64,000 nt of DNA from Pseudomonas sp. LFM046 (GTDB lineage Bacteria; Pseudomonadota; Gammaproteobacteria; Pseudomonadales; Pseudomonadaceae). Below the pieces are notes generated by a model. The model was not told where the DNA came from. It saw only the letters and a program-made list of their open reading frames with translations, and did no database searches. Position 1 is the stretch's first letter. The number at the start of each line of letters is the position of its first letter. The stretch is taken from positions 4,981,503 to 5,045,502 of the forward strand of contig NZ_JYKO02000001.1 of NCBI RefSeq assembly GCF_000949385.2, given 5' to 3'. The position numbers and the translations under genes were made by a program. This document shows positions 46,058 to 54,470 of the stretch, piece after piece.

Positions 46058-46089
46058 GCCCCGGAAATGGCCAAAACCATGTCCGGGGC
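46058..46089 (-). terminator. Hairpin after the second amidase gene
   Basis: GCCCCGGA / TCCGGGGC with an inner ATGG / CCAT stem, 45-75 bp after the amidase stop, followed on the minus strand by CATTTTCC. Probably ends the Rieske-hydrolase-amidase transcript; the T-run is weak. Confidence 0.55.
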
Positions 46090-46133
46090 CACGCGTGGCA
46101 AGGCGCCTCAGCAGCCGTTCAAGGCGCTCGCGC

Positions 46134-47540
46134 TCAGGCGAACGCCGGCGGACGCAGGCGATGCCAGTCGCTGAGCTTCTGCACGGCCATGCCGGCACGG
46201 CACAGCACCGCCTCGCCGCCCTTGCGGGCAATGAACTGGCCGCCGATCGGCAGGCCGGCCTCGGTCAACCCGAGCGGCAGGCTGAGGCTGGGATGGCCAC
46301 TGACGTTGAACGGTGCGGTGAACTGGATCAGCCGGCGGTTGGCCTCCGGGTCCAGCGCCAGGTTGGCCAGTTGCTCATGGGTCGGCGCGGCATAGGGCTG
46401 CACCGGCGCCAGCACCACGTCCAGCTCATGCAACAGGGCATCCACTTCACCGGTGAAGCGCTGTGCCGCGAGCAGGATGCGCTGGTAGTCCATGCCGCTC
46501 AGGGCACGGCCGCCGTCGATCAGGCGACTCAGCGCCGGGCCGTACTCAGCGGCACGCTGCGGATAGGTGCCCGCGTGCGCCACGGCGGTCTGCACGCCGC
46601 AGTGCGCCTCCCAGTTGCCGCTCACCTCGCGGGTGTCCGGCATCCGTACGCTGCGCAACTGGCCGCCGCCCTCGTGGACCATCCGCATGATCTGTTGCAG
46701 CGCGCGCTGGATCACCGGGTCGACCCCGTCGCTGAGCCAGCGTTCGTCGATGCCAACGCGCAGGCCACGGAAGCTGTCATCGATCCCCGGCACCTCCAGG
46801 CAGACGCTCGGCTGCGAGGTGGGGTCGAGCGGGTCGTGACCGGCGATGGTCGACAACAGGAACAGCGTGTCGCGGGCACTGCGGGTGATCGGCCCGACAT
46901 GATCCAGGCTGGCGGCCATCTCGAAGGCGCCGAAGCGACTGACCCGGCCCCAGGTCGGCTTGAGCCCGGTCAGACCGTTGGCCGCACAGGGAAAGCGGAT
47001 CGAGCCGCCGGTGTCGCTGCCCAGCGAGGCGTAGCACAGCCCCGCCGCCGTGGCCACGCCGCAGCCGCTGGACGAAGCGCCGGTCCAGTGATCGGCACCC
47101 CAGGGATTGACCGGCGGTGCGATGCTCGGATGGTTGATGGCGAAGGCGCCCTCGGTCATCTGCAGCTTGCCGAGCATCACCGTCCCGGCTTCGCGCAGGC
47201 GGGCCACCACCGTGGCGTCCTGCTGCGGTACACGGTCGGCGTGCAGCGGCATGCCGGCGGCGGTGACCACCCCGGCGGTGTCGAACAGATCCTTGAGGGC
47301 CAAGGGGATGCCATGCAGAGGGCTGTGGCAGACACCCTTGGCCAACGCCTGCTCGGCCTCGCGGGCCTGCGCCAGGGCCAGTTCAGGTGTGACGCGGGCA
47401 TAGCTGCGCAGCGTGCCATCCAGCGCTTCGATCCGCGCCAGCTGGGCCTCGGTCACCTCGACCGGGGAGAGCTTGCGACTGCGGATCAGCAGCGACAGTT
47501 CATGCATTTCCAGGTAGTGAAGATCGCTGGGCAGGCTCAT
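46134..47540 (-). CDS. Amidase-signature hydrolase (second of two)
   Basis: A 468-residue amidase: Lys in GIPLALKDLFDTAG (about 80), Ser/Gly stretch GASSSGCGVATAAG, and nucleophile loop LGSDTGGSIRFPC (about 180), so the triad is complete. I use the ATG at 47538-47540 (MSLPSDLHYLEMHELS), which overlaps the preceding hydrolase stop by 4 bp; the longer frame upstream is a shadow of that hydrolase. Co-transcribed with the Rieske oxygenase, so it may act on the first oxidised product. Confidence 0.92.
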   Translation of the reverse strand: MSLPSDLHYLEMHELSLLIRSRKLSPVEVTEAQLARIEALDGTLRSYARVTPELALAQAREAEQALAKGVCHSPLHGIPLALKDLFDTAGVVTAAGMPLHADRVPQQDATVVARLREAGTVMLGKLQMTEGAFAINHPSIAPPVNPWGADHWTGASSSGCGVATAAGLCYASLGSDTGGSIRFPCAANGLTGLKPTWGRVSRFGAFEMAASLDHVGPITRSARDTLFLLSTIAGHDPLDPTSQPSVCLEVPGIDDSFRGLRVGIDERWLSDGVDPVIQRALQQIMRMVHEGGGQLRSVRMPDTREVSGNWEAHCGVQTAVAHAGTYPQRAAEYGPALSRLIDGGRALSGMDYQRILLAAQRFTGEVDALLHELDVVLAPVQPYAAPTHEQLANLALDPEANRRLIQFTAPFNVSGHPSLSLPLGLTEAGLPIGGQFIARKGGEAVLCRAGMAVQKLSDWHRLRPPAFA

Positions 47541-48400
47541 TGATCGACTCCGATAAATCCCAGGGCCAGACGATTGAATTCGTCCGGGCATTCGCTCTGC
47601 AGGTGGTGCGCGGCGTTGCCGAAGACGTGCAGATGGCCGTCGCGCAGGCGGTTGAGCATCAGCATCGGCACGTCGACGCTGCCGAACCAGTCGTGCAGTC
47701 CCCAGCACAGCAGGGTTGGCGCCTGCACCTGGTGCAGCAGCGGCAGCAGGTTCTCCCACTCGCCCAGGGCTCCCGGAGTACGCAGCAAGCGGATGAAGTC
47801 CGGGTTGTTGCTGGCCTCGAAGCGCAGGCGCAGGGTCTCGTCCTCCAGCCGGCTGTCGTCGTGCAGCTCGTAGCGCTGCAGCAGCACCCGCATCTTTTCC
47901 AGGCTGGGGCCGTCGCCCGCCAGGTAGTAATCGCTCATCAGGTTGGCGGCGTGCTTGCTGAACAGCGGCAGCGGCGCCAATGCCCCCTGATCGACCGGCT
48001 GCGAGCCGATCGCGATCAACCGGCCGACCCGCTGCGGATGCTCCGCCGCCAGACGCAGCGCCACCCCGCCCCCAAAGGACTGGTTGATCAGATGGGCACG
48101 GGCGATGCCCAGCGCATCCATGAAACCCAGCAGCTTGCGCGCATGCCAGGTGAACAGCGGCCCGTCCACCGGCACCCTGTCGGAGCCGCCGAACTGGGCG
48201 AAATCGAGGAAATAGCATTGCCGATTGGCGGCGAAGGCTGCCGCGCTCAGGCGGAAGTTGCTCCAGGCGGTACTGCCCGGGCCGCCACCGTGGGTGAAGA
48301 TGACCGGCAGATGCCCGTCATCCTGCCCCAGGAGCTGATAGTGCAGGCGCACGCCATCGACCGAGACGAACCGGCTCGGGCCGGGAGAGATAGACGACAT
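47537..48400 (-). CDS. Alpha/beta hydrolase of the meta-cleavage-product hydrolase group
   Basis: A 287-residue hydrolase with oxyanion motif FTHGGGPGSTAWSNF, nucleophile NQSFGGGVALRLAA (Ser about 109), Asp in WGLHDWFGSV and His in NAAHHLQSECP. The GGGPG and NQSFGG patterns are those of BphD/HsaD-type C-C hydrolases, but ester or amide substrates are possible. It lies between the Rieske oxygenase and the second amidase and overlaps the latter's start by 4 bp. It is clearly diverged from the hydrolase at 38.6 kb. Confidence 0.85.
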   Translation of the reverse strand: MSSISPGPSRFVSVDGVRLHYQLLGQDDGHLPVIFTHGGGPGSTAWSNFRLSAAAFAANRQCYFLDFAQFGGSDRVPVDGPLFTWHARKLLGFMDALGIARAHLINQSFGGGVALRLAAEHPQRVGRLIAIGSQPVDQGALAPLPLFSKHAANLMSDYYLAGDGPSLEKMRVLLQRYELHDDSRLEDETLRLRFEASNNPDFIRLLRTPGALGEWENLLPLLHQVQAPTLLCWGLHDWFGSVDVPMLMLNRLRDGHLHVFGNAAHHLQSECPDEFNRLALGFIGVDQ

Positions 48401-48420
48401 ACAGGCTCCAGAAAGCGGAA

Positions 48421-48448
48421 AGCCAGCGCTCCATGAGGAGCGCTGGCT
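48421..48448 (-). repeat. Intercistronic hairpin after the Rieske gene
   Basis: A perfect 12-bp stem AGCCAGCGCTCC / GGAGCGCTGGCT with a four-base loop lies between the oxygenase stop and the hydrolase start, without T-run. It would stabilise the upstream message or lower downstream expression. Confidence 0.65.
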
Positions 48449-48457
48449 GGGTGGGAA

Positions 48458-49792
48458 TCACTCTTCGATCTTGCGGACCCTGTAGCCCGGACGATGACCG
48501 TCGGCGGTGTCCTTGAAGATCAGGCTGGTGTCCTTGCGCGCACCGGCCACGCCGCGTCCCGGCTTGGCGATGCCGCGGTTCCAGCGCGAGGCCATCTTGC
48601 GCCAGGTGATCGGCGACACGTCGGTGGCCACCAGCTGCTCGTTGTCCCAGCCGGTGCCGTCGGAGTAGAAGTTCTGCATGGCTTCGCGGGCGTACAGGTC
48701 GCAGTCGTTGAAGCCGTGCAGGCACAGCGGCTCGTACATGTACTTGTAGCGGTAGTCGAATTTCGTGCGGTCTTCTTCGGTCGGGCACACACGCACCAGG
48801 ATTTCCCAGTACTCGTGGGTGTCGTCGGTGATCGGCACGTACCACTCGTACTGCACGACGTGCTCTTCCGGCCAGTTTTCCACCATCAGCACGCCCGGCA
48901 GGACCACCGACGTGCGGTAGAAGCGACCCTTCAGGCCGTCGACCTTCAGACCCAGGGTCTCGTTCTCCAGGATCGGCTTCCACTTGTCGGTGAACAGCCA
49001 CTGCATCAGGCCCTTCGGCCCGTTCTCGTCCTCGATCACGCTGATGCAGTCGTCGGCGGTCGGCAGGATGCCCAGCGGCAACACCCAGTCCATCGCATGG
49101 ACGATGGCGTTGTCCTTGTGCACCAGGATGTGGGCGTTGTCGAAGCCGTTCTCGCAGGCGATCCGCCAGTTGCCATAACCGGTACGGTGCATGCCGCGAA
49201 CCTGCGCGTTGTCGTCCAGCACGCTCGGCGAGGACGGCCACAGCGGGTGCGGGAAGCGATCACTGTTTTCCGGGAAACGGAACGGCAGGTCGTGGGACAG
49301 CGGCGGCACGTCCTCGTCGGGGAAGTCGTCTTCACGCACGAAGACGAAGATCATGCCGTTGACCTCATGCACCGGGTAGGTGGTGATACCGGTGGTGCCC
49401 ACCAGCTTGTCGTCCGGGTTGGCGATGATGGTCACCAGCTCGCCGCTCTGCAGATCGAAGGTGAAGCCGTGGTACCAGCAGGAGATGGTGCTCTTGTTGA
49501 AGCACATCGGCTTTTCGGACAGGCGCACGCCACGGTGCAGGCACTGGTCCTTCAGCGCGAAGACCTTGCCGTTGACCCGACGCAGCACGATCGGCACACC
49601 GCAGATCTGCAGGCCTTCGACCTGGTCCTCGCCCAACTCGTGGGTGAACAGCGCCGGATACCAGTGGTTGATGAAGCCCCAGGCGGCATCCTTGTAAGGC
49701 TGGTACTGGCTCTGGGTCTTGGCGTTGTTGGTGCGGGCATCGCTGATACCGGTTTTAACCACACGCCGGCGGATGGTGGGCTGCTCGGACAT
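48458..49792 (-). CDS. Rieske non-heme iron oxygenase, CarAa / 2-oxoquinoline-8-monooxygenase-like
   Basis: Terminal oxygenase of 444 residues. The Rieske 2Fe-2S motif is C84-L-H86 ... C105-W-Y-H108; the mononuclear iron site is in NGFDNAHILVHKD (Asp 218, His 221, His 225) with a C-terminal Asp in HGFNDCDLYARE (363/365). GFINHWYP near 40, STISCWYHGF, VVLPGVLMVEN, YEWYVPI and REAMQNFYSDGTGW follow carbazole 1,9a-dioxygenase CarAa closely from memory, which also resembles 2-oxo-1,2-dihydroquinoline 8-monooxygenase. I start at the ATG at 49790-49792. No small beta subunit is present, as in those homotrimeric enzymes. It leads its operon under a XylS-type promoter. Exact substrate unknown. Confidence 0.9.
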   Translation of the reverse strand: MSEQPTIRRRVVKTGISDARTNNAKTQSQYQPYKDAAWGFINHWYPALFTHELGEDQVEGLQICGVPIVLRRVNGKVFALKDQCLHRGVRLSEKPMCFNKSTISCWYHGFTFDLQSGELVTIIANPDDKLVGTTGITTYPVHEVNGMIFVFVREDDFPDEDVPPLSHDLPFRFPENSDRFPHPLWPSSPSVLDDNAQVRGMHRTGYGNWRIACENGFDNAHILVHKDNAIVHAMDWVLPLGILPTADDCISVIEDENGPKGLMQWLFTDKWKPILENETLGLKVDGLKGRFYRTSVVLPGVLMVENWPEEHVVQYEWYVPITDDTHEYWEILVRVCPTEEDRTKFDYRYKYMYEPLCLHGFNDCDLYAREAMQNFYSDGTGWDNEQLVATDVSPITWRKMASRWNRGIAKPGRGVAGARKDTSLIFKDTADGHRPGYRVRKIEE

Positions 49793-49847
49793 TGTTGATC
49801 CCTCTGGCTGACTGCATGGCGCCGCCCTATGCGGCGCTGTTGCAGTC

Positions 49848-49909
49848 ATCCTAAAAAGGCTGTTCGAGACTGACGCTCCCTAGACTGTGTGGCTTATCCC
49901 GCAAGCGCA
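49848..49909 (-). promoter_or_regulatory. XylS-type activator site and promoter of the Rieske operon
   Basis: On the minus strand: TGCG-CTTGCG-GGATA (49895-49909), a 5-bp gap, CACA-GTCTAG-GGAGC (49875-49889), 21 bp, then TAGGAT (49848-49853). The -10 resembles the TAGGCT of the XylS-dependent Pm promoter. A GC hairpin (GCGCCGC / GCGGCGC, 49819-49837) lies in the leader. Confidence 0.8.
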
Positions 49910-50030
49910 GAAAGATGCACGAACCATAGGGGCATTGGCGCGCTCAGCCCATCCTACGAACTTCATCCTGCTAGTCGGGCAATTCGATCGTCAAAGGCAG
50001 AGCCGGTGACTCATGACCACAGCGCGGCAA

Positions 50031-51029
50031 TCAACGTGCGAGCGTCTCCGACGGGCTCTCGCCGAAGCGGCGCTTGTAGTCGGTGGTGAAATGCCCGAGG
50101 TGGCTGAAGCCCCAGCGGAAGGCGACCGCCGTTACCGTGTCGCTGCCGGGGCTCAGGCGCTGCAGTTCCTCGTTGACGTGGCGCAGGCGAACTTCCTTCA
50201 GGTACAGCATCGGCGAGGTGTTGCGGTAGCGACGAAAGCCCGTGAACAGGGAGCGGCTGCTGACGCCCGCGTGCTCGGCCATGTCGACGATGGAGATCGG
50301 CTCGTGGGCGTGCTCCTCGATGTAGCGCTCCACGCGCTTGACGAACGAGGGCGCCAGCGAACGGCCGTCGGAACTCAGCTCGCTCGAATAATTGTGGGGG
50401 TGATTGGTCAGCAGCAGATTGACCAGACCGGCCTCCATCTGCGCCGTCAGCAAGGGCGACAGTTCATCGTCCACCGACAGGCTGTCGTACACCCAGCTGA
50501 CCATGCGCAGCCAGCGCGCTCCGGCCTCGGTATCCAGCGGCAGGCTCGACTCGAACTCGATGTTGCTGCGCAGGGTACGACCGAGCAATTGCTGGCAATG
50601 CCGCTCGATCAGGCTGCGATCGACACGGATGATCAGCTTCTCCGTGTTCGGCGCATGATTGATCAGGATCGGCGTATGGGCGTTGATCACCGTGCCCATG
50701 CGCGAATTGCTCAGAACGCTTTTCTGCCCCTGCTCGATCCGCTCCTCGCCATAGATGGGCATCTGAATCAGCGCAAAGGTATCGAGCACGCCCGGCGTGA
50801 TGGTGACGGCGCCGCCATAGCTCATGCGGCCGATGCCGATGCCGCCGAAGCGCCGGTAGTACACGCGGGCATCGACCGAGCCACGGCCATCGACACTGCA
50901 GAGACGGTTCGCGCAGAAGATCTTCTCACCGATCTGGCGGGCTTCTTCCAGGTCGCGGGTATGGCAAATTTCGTAGCGTGCAAGCACCGCTTCCGGTGGA
51001 GTAACCGGACGAAAAGTCAGCTGTTCCAT
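50031..51029 (-). CDS. AraC/XylS-family activator of the catabolic regulon
   Basis: A 332-residue regulator with an N-terminal AraC_binding_2 type effector domain (about 30-200: INHAPNTEKLIIRVDRSLIE) and a C-terminal double HTH (about 230-328) with FVKRVERYIEEHAHEPISIVD, GVSSRSLFTGFRRYRNTSPM and AVAFRWGFSHLGHFTTDYKRRFGESPSE (shown in pieces). The C-terminal pattern is that of XylS, BenR, AntR and CbdS. It is monocistronic between the Rieske operon and the transport operon and is the best candidate to bind the three XylS-type sites. SD GAGGT precedes the ATG. Confidence 0.9.
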   Translation of the reverse strand: MEQLTFRPVTPPEAVLARYEICHTRDLEEARQIGEKIFCANRLCSVDGRGSVDARVYYRRFGGIGIGRMSYGGAVTITPGVLDTFALIQMPIYGEERIEQGQKSVLSNSRMGTVINAHTPILINHAPNTEKLIIRVDRSLIERHCQQLLGRTLRSNIEFESSLPLDTEAGARWLRMVSWVYDSLSVDDELSPLLTAQMEAGLVNLLLTNHPHNYSSELSSDGRSLAPSFVKRVERYIEEHAHEPISIVDMAEHAGVSSRSLFTGFRRYRNTSPMLYLKEVRLRHVNEELQRLSPGSDTVTAVAFRWGFSHLGHFTTDYKRRFGESPSETLAR

Positions 51030-51429
51030 GGGTCTACCTCAGCGGCCGGGCTAGGCAACCCGACCGGGCTATCTCACGATCTTTATGCGATCCGGGGTAC
51101 ATCTCCCCGGATCATTCTTGTTCTGGCAGTCGTTAGCTGAGCCTGGAGTCCCGATTCTCCGACGGGCGCTCCGGTTCAGTGCAAGGCTGGATAAAACCGC
51201 CGCTTCGGCGAGCACGTGCCCACTGCGGCCCCTGTACAAGCTCCTGTTTCCTATTCAGGTCCGGGGACTTTCCGAATCAAGCATTTAGCGGGCCAAGACG
51301 CTATCTGCCTGCCCTTTTCCCGACGAACATCGGCAGCACGACCTTTGCGTCATGAATGCGCCCATTCGTCGCGAAAAAAATGGCCAGGAACCCCCTCGCA
51401 GGCGTCCCTGGCCTTGACTTCCAGTCAGC
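51030..51429. other. 400-bp gene-free interval upstream of the AraC-type gene
   Basis: Holds the leader and presumably the promoter of the regulator gene, and the terminator of the upstream operon at 51374-51416. I see no coding sequence; short open frames lack SD and composition. No clear XylS box was found facing the regulator gene. Confidence 0.5.
51374..51416 (-). terminator. Terminator of the YCF48-to-cupin operon
   Basis: On the minus strand GGCCAGG ... CCTGGCC with a long loop is followed by ATTTTTTT, 13 bp after the cupin stop. Confidence 0.78.
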
Positions 51430-51969
51430 TTATCGGCGCTCGGCACCGACCATGACGAACATCATGCGTGCCGGAGTGTTACCCGTGTTACGCCATGCGT
51501 GTCGGGTACCCATCTGCACCACCACATCACCGGCGTTCAGCACGGTCGGCTCGCCTTCATCCAGGTGCAGGGTCAGCTGTCCCTCGACGAGCACGCCGTA
51601 GTCGATGGTGTCGCTGCGGTGGAAACCGGGGGCATCCGCCTCGAACAGCTCCGCCAGCCCCGGCAGGCGAGCGGCCATCTCCTCACCCGCGGCCTGCAGT
51701 TGCTCCGGGGTGGGCATACCTGCCGACTCCGGCGGGAAGGTCACCAGCATGGCGCAGGTACCGCCGGCCGCTGGCAGAACCGACTCGATCCGGGCCAGGG
51801 GTTCGGGCTGGACAGCGCCCACCAGCGGCTCGGCCTCGGTCTTCCAGAACAGCGCGGCACTGAAGCCCGGGCTGTGCACGAAGGATTCGTCGCCGGCAAT
51901 TGGGCCGGCGCTGACGATACGGGAACGGCCTGCACCGTCATGCCCGGTCACCACGCAATTGGCGCGCAT
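51430..51969 (-). CDS. Cupin-domain protein
   Basis: A 179-residue protein with a C-terminal cupin (about 105-175): DTIDYGVLVEGQLTLHLDEG and GDVVVQMGTRHAWRNTGNTPARM (in part), where the His before W and the upstream Asp/Tyr positions suggest a metal site with reduced His content. The first 100 residues form an extended N-terminal half. I choose the ATG at 51967-51969 because AGGAGG lies 6 bp before it. It is the last gene of the transport operon. It may be a small isomerase or dioxygenase-like enzyme, or a sensor; not assignable. Confidence 0.8.
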   Translation of the reverse strand: MRANCVVTGHDGAGRSRIVSAGPIAGDESFVHSPGFSAALFWKTEAEPLVGAVQPEPLARIESVLPAAGGTCAMLVTFPPESAGMPTPEQLQAAGEEMAARLPGLAELFEADAPGFHRSDTIDYGVLVEGQLTLHLDEGEPTVLNAGDVVVQMGTRHAWRNTGNTPARMMFVMVGAERR

Positions 51970-51986
51970 CGGAAACCTCCTGGCGG

Positions 51987-53093
51987 TCACCGGTGAAGGA
52001 TGTGGAAGTTGGTGAAACCATTACCCTGCGCCTGGATCGCCTCCAGCGCTTCGTTGAGCTTCTCCAGGGGATAGGCGCGCGACTCCAGTTGCGACAGATC
52101 GAGAATCCCCGACTCCACCATGCTCGCCATCTCTTCGCCCTCGCGGGTGGTGAACCACAGCGAGCCGATGTACTGGAGCTGCGCGCACATGAAGGGGTGC
52201 GGATCGATCGGAATCGGACCGGCCACGCCACCGATCTGCACGATGCGGCCGCCACGGCCGACGGCCTGCATGGCATCCACCGACAGCTCGGTCGGCGCCT
52301 TGGCGCCCAGGGTATCGAGCATCGAATCAATACCAGCCGGCAGCAGAGCGCGCACTTGCTCATGGATGCTCCTCTCGCCGATGTGGATCGGCACCACGCG
52401 GCGCGGATCGAGGGCCTGCAAACGCTCCAGCGCCGCCTGGTCACGGGCGGCCACCAGTACGCGGGCCGCGCCGAACGCCAGGGCCAGCAACGCGGCGCCC
52501 ACACCCAGGGTGCCGCTGGCGCCGAGAATCAGGATGTTCTGCGACGGGCGCAGGGCGGCCTTGCGGATCGCCGCATAGGCGGTGCCCAGATACCCGAAAC
52601 GGGTCGCCTCGGCGAAGCTCAGGCAATCCGGCAGACGCACCAGGCTGTGGCCATGGGCCGTCATGTACTGGCCGTAACCGGCATAGGGGTAGCGCTCGAA
52701 CACCTTCTGCGAGCCGGGGCCAAAACCGAAATAGCCCATGAAGGTGTAGGCCTCGCAGCGCGGCGCATCGCCTTCGCGGCAATGGCGGCATTCGCCGCAA
52801 CCCACCCCCGGATTCACATAGACCCGGTCGCCAGGCTTGAACGCCGTGACGGCGGAGCCGACGGCGGTAACCGTGCCGGCCGAATCCAGGCCGAAGATCG
52901 CCGGCAGCGCGGGCAACGGCAGGAATGGATACCACTCGGGAAAATGCGTGGTGACGTTCTTCAGGTTCGGGATCACACCGGATGCCTCGACCTTCACCAG
53001 CACATCGTGCGGCCCGGGTGTGGGCCTGGGCACTTCATCGACCACGAACTTTCCGCCGATCTCATGCAGACGGGCAGCGTGCATCATTGTCAT
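51987..53093 (-). CDS. Zinc-type medium-chain alcohol dehydrogenase
   Basis: A 368-residue MDR enzyme. The structural zinc loop CGECRHCREGDAPRC (about 95-110) and the Rossmann motif ILILGASGTLGVGAALLAL near 165 are complete. The usual catalytic Cys near residue 40 is replaced by Gly-Val in EASGVIPNLKNV, so the catalytic zinc site is atypical. Several ATGs crowd the start; I use the one at 53091-53093 because AGGAT lies 7 bp upstream. The operon position suggests oxidation of an alcohol in the degradation pathway. Confidence 0.85.
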   Translation of the reverse strand: MTMMHAARLHEIGGKFVVDEVPRPTPGPHDVLVKVEASGVIPNLKNVTTHFPEWYPFLPLPALPAIFGLDSAGTVTAVGSAVTAFKPGDRVYVNPGVGCGECRHCREGDAPRCEAYTFMGYFGFGPGSQKVFERYPYAGYGQYMTAHGHSLVRLPDCLSFAEATRFGYLGTAYAAIRKAALRPSQNILILGASGTLGVGAALLALAFGAARVLVAARDQAALERLQALDPRRVVPIHIGERSIHEQVRALLPAGIDSMLDTLGAKAPTELSVDAMQAVGRGGRIVQIGGVAGPIPIDPHPFMCAQLQYIGSLWFTTREGEEMASMVESGILDLSQLESRAYPLEKLNEALEAIQAQGNGFTNFHILHR

Positions 53094-53180
53094 TGTTGTC
53101 ATCCTCATGCCGACGGTAGCTGGGCCGCCGGGAAATGGACTGCCGTCGGCGCCCATGGCGGGCGCCGAGGCGACGAAGGA

Positions 53181-54449
53181 TCAGCGGCCCGCCGACTGCA
53201 AGGTCTGCAGGGAGAAGTTGCTGGCCTTGGCGTCGAAGTTGGTCTTCCAGGCTGCGGTGTCGATCAGCGACAGCGTGGCGTGATTGCGCTGGAAATCGAT
53301 GACCGCGCTGGCGGTGGTACGGACATCGCCATCGGCGGTGTTGGCGTAGGAATGGAATTCCATGAACTTCCAGAACTCGCCTTTGCGGTTATAGGCCTCG
53401 GCGTAGTAGAAACGCGGGTACTTCACATCCATGTACAGCACCTTCTTGCTGTAGGGATGCACCGACGGTGTGATCGCTTCGATCACGTAGACCTCACGCG
53501 GCTCGAAGTTGTTGTTGTTCATGTTCCAGTACGGCGCCTTGTCGTCGAGCACCGGGTATTTCTCGGCAAAGCTCTTGCCGTTCGGGTTCCACAGGCCGGT
53601 CTTGCTGTTGGCCGCGGCGAGCACCCAGCGTTTTTCCACCAGTTTGTACTCGGGGTACCAGCAGGGACGGGCGTTGAAGGCGTCCAGGTCGTCCTGCAGC
53701 TGATCGGAAGAACCCACCGGGTCCATCCAGGCGCCACCGGAGAGGCGGCGAATGCGGCGCACGGCCGGGATGTAGGCCCACACGTCGTTGACCTTTTCCG
53801 AGTCGTACATCTGGGTGTAGGTGCCCAGCCCCTTCATGTCGGAAGGCGACTTGAAGTAGAGCAGCTGACGACCACGCTCGCTGCCGTCACCCTCCACGGT
53901 ACTGTCGCCGGTGAGTCGGCCCTTCATGGTGTAGCGGCTGAACTCCGCCACCGGCTCGGCGTGGACGCCCTTCTTGCCGTCGATCAGCAACTGGGTGAAC
54001 TGCGGCACCTGGGAGACATCCCCCACCAGTTGGCCGAGGTGCCAGTTCCACATGAGTTTTTCCGCGGCCTGCGGGTCCTTCATATCGATCTCGGGGAACG
54101 GCTCACCCGCGCCCCAGTTGTCCACCCGGCAGGCTTCCTTGTTGATGCTGGCCTTGCCCGCGTTGGCCTGGGAGGCCTTGACCCAGCGCGGGTCCAGAGG
54201 CACCTCCTTCGAGGCGGCCAGCGGCAGCTTCCAGCCGCTGTTGCGGATGCGCCACTCCATCTTCTCGGTCAGCAGGCTGGCGATGCTGTGTCCCTCGAAG
54301 GTGTCGTTCTTGATCTGGTCGATGTTCTCGGCGGAGATCACGGTACCGGCGGGCAGTTCGGCGGCAACGGCCAGGGACGGGATGCTGCCGGCAGCGGCGA
54401 TCAGGCCGGCCGCCAGGGTGTACCGCAGGGCGAAACGGGATGCGCTCAT
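53181..54449 (-). CDS. DUF1329 outer-membrane-associated protein (LolB-like)
   Basis: A 422-residue exported protein with signal peptide (MSASRFALRYTLAAGLIAAAGS ... SLAVAAE in part). The DUF1329 body contains GTYTQMYDSEKVNDVWAYIP and RRIRRLSGGAWMDPVGSSDQ (in part), and DLDAFNARPCWYPEYKLVEKR. DUF1329 proteins recur beside DUF1302 and RND genes in steroid and hydrophobic-compound degradation clusters and are thought to handle lipophilic substrates in the periplasm. It lies 21 bp after the DUF1302 stop, in one operon with the transport genes. Confidence 0.88.
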   Translation of the reverse strand: MSASRFALRYTLAAGLIAAAGSIPSLAVAAELPAGTVISAENIDQIKNDTFEGHSIASLLTEKMEWRIRNSGWKLPLAASKEVPLDPRWVKASQANAGKASINKEACRVDNWGAGEPFPEIDMKDPQAAEKLMWNWHLGQLVGDVSQVPQFTQLLIDGKKGVHAEPVAEFSRYTMKGRLTGDSTVEGDGSERGRQLLYFKSPSDMKGLGTYTQMYDSEKVNDVWAYIPAVRRIRRLSGGAWMDPVGSSDQLQDDLDAFNARPCWYPEYKLVEKRWVLAAANSKTGLWNPNGKSFAEKYPVLDDKAPYWNMNNNNFEPREVYVIEAITPSVHPYSKKVLYMDVKYPRFYYAEAYNRKGEFWKFMEFHSYANTADGDVRTTASAVIDFQRNHATLSLIDTAAWKTNFDAKASNFSLQTLQSAGR

Positions 54450-54470
54450 GATGAGGTCTCCGATGGGGGG

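Noticed and set aside
51180-51193. TGCA-N5-GGATA on the plus strand upstream of the AraC-type gene
   Set aside because: The spacer is one base short, it faces away from the regulator gene, and no plus-strand gene follows; not counted as a fourth XylS box.
52837-53283. Plus-strand ORF across the dehydrogenase start
   Set aside because: Antisense to the 5' end of the dehydrogenase and the 3' end of the DUF1329 gene; no SD or family similarity.
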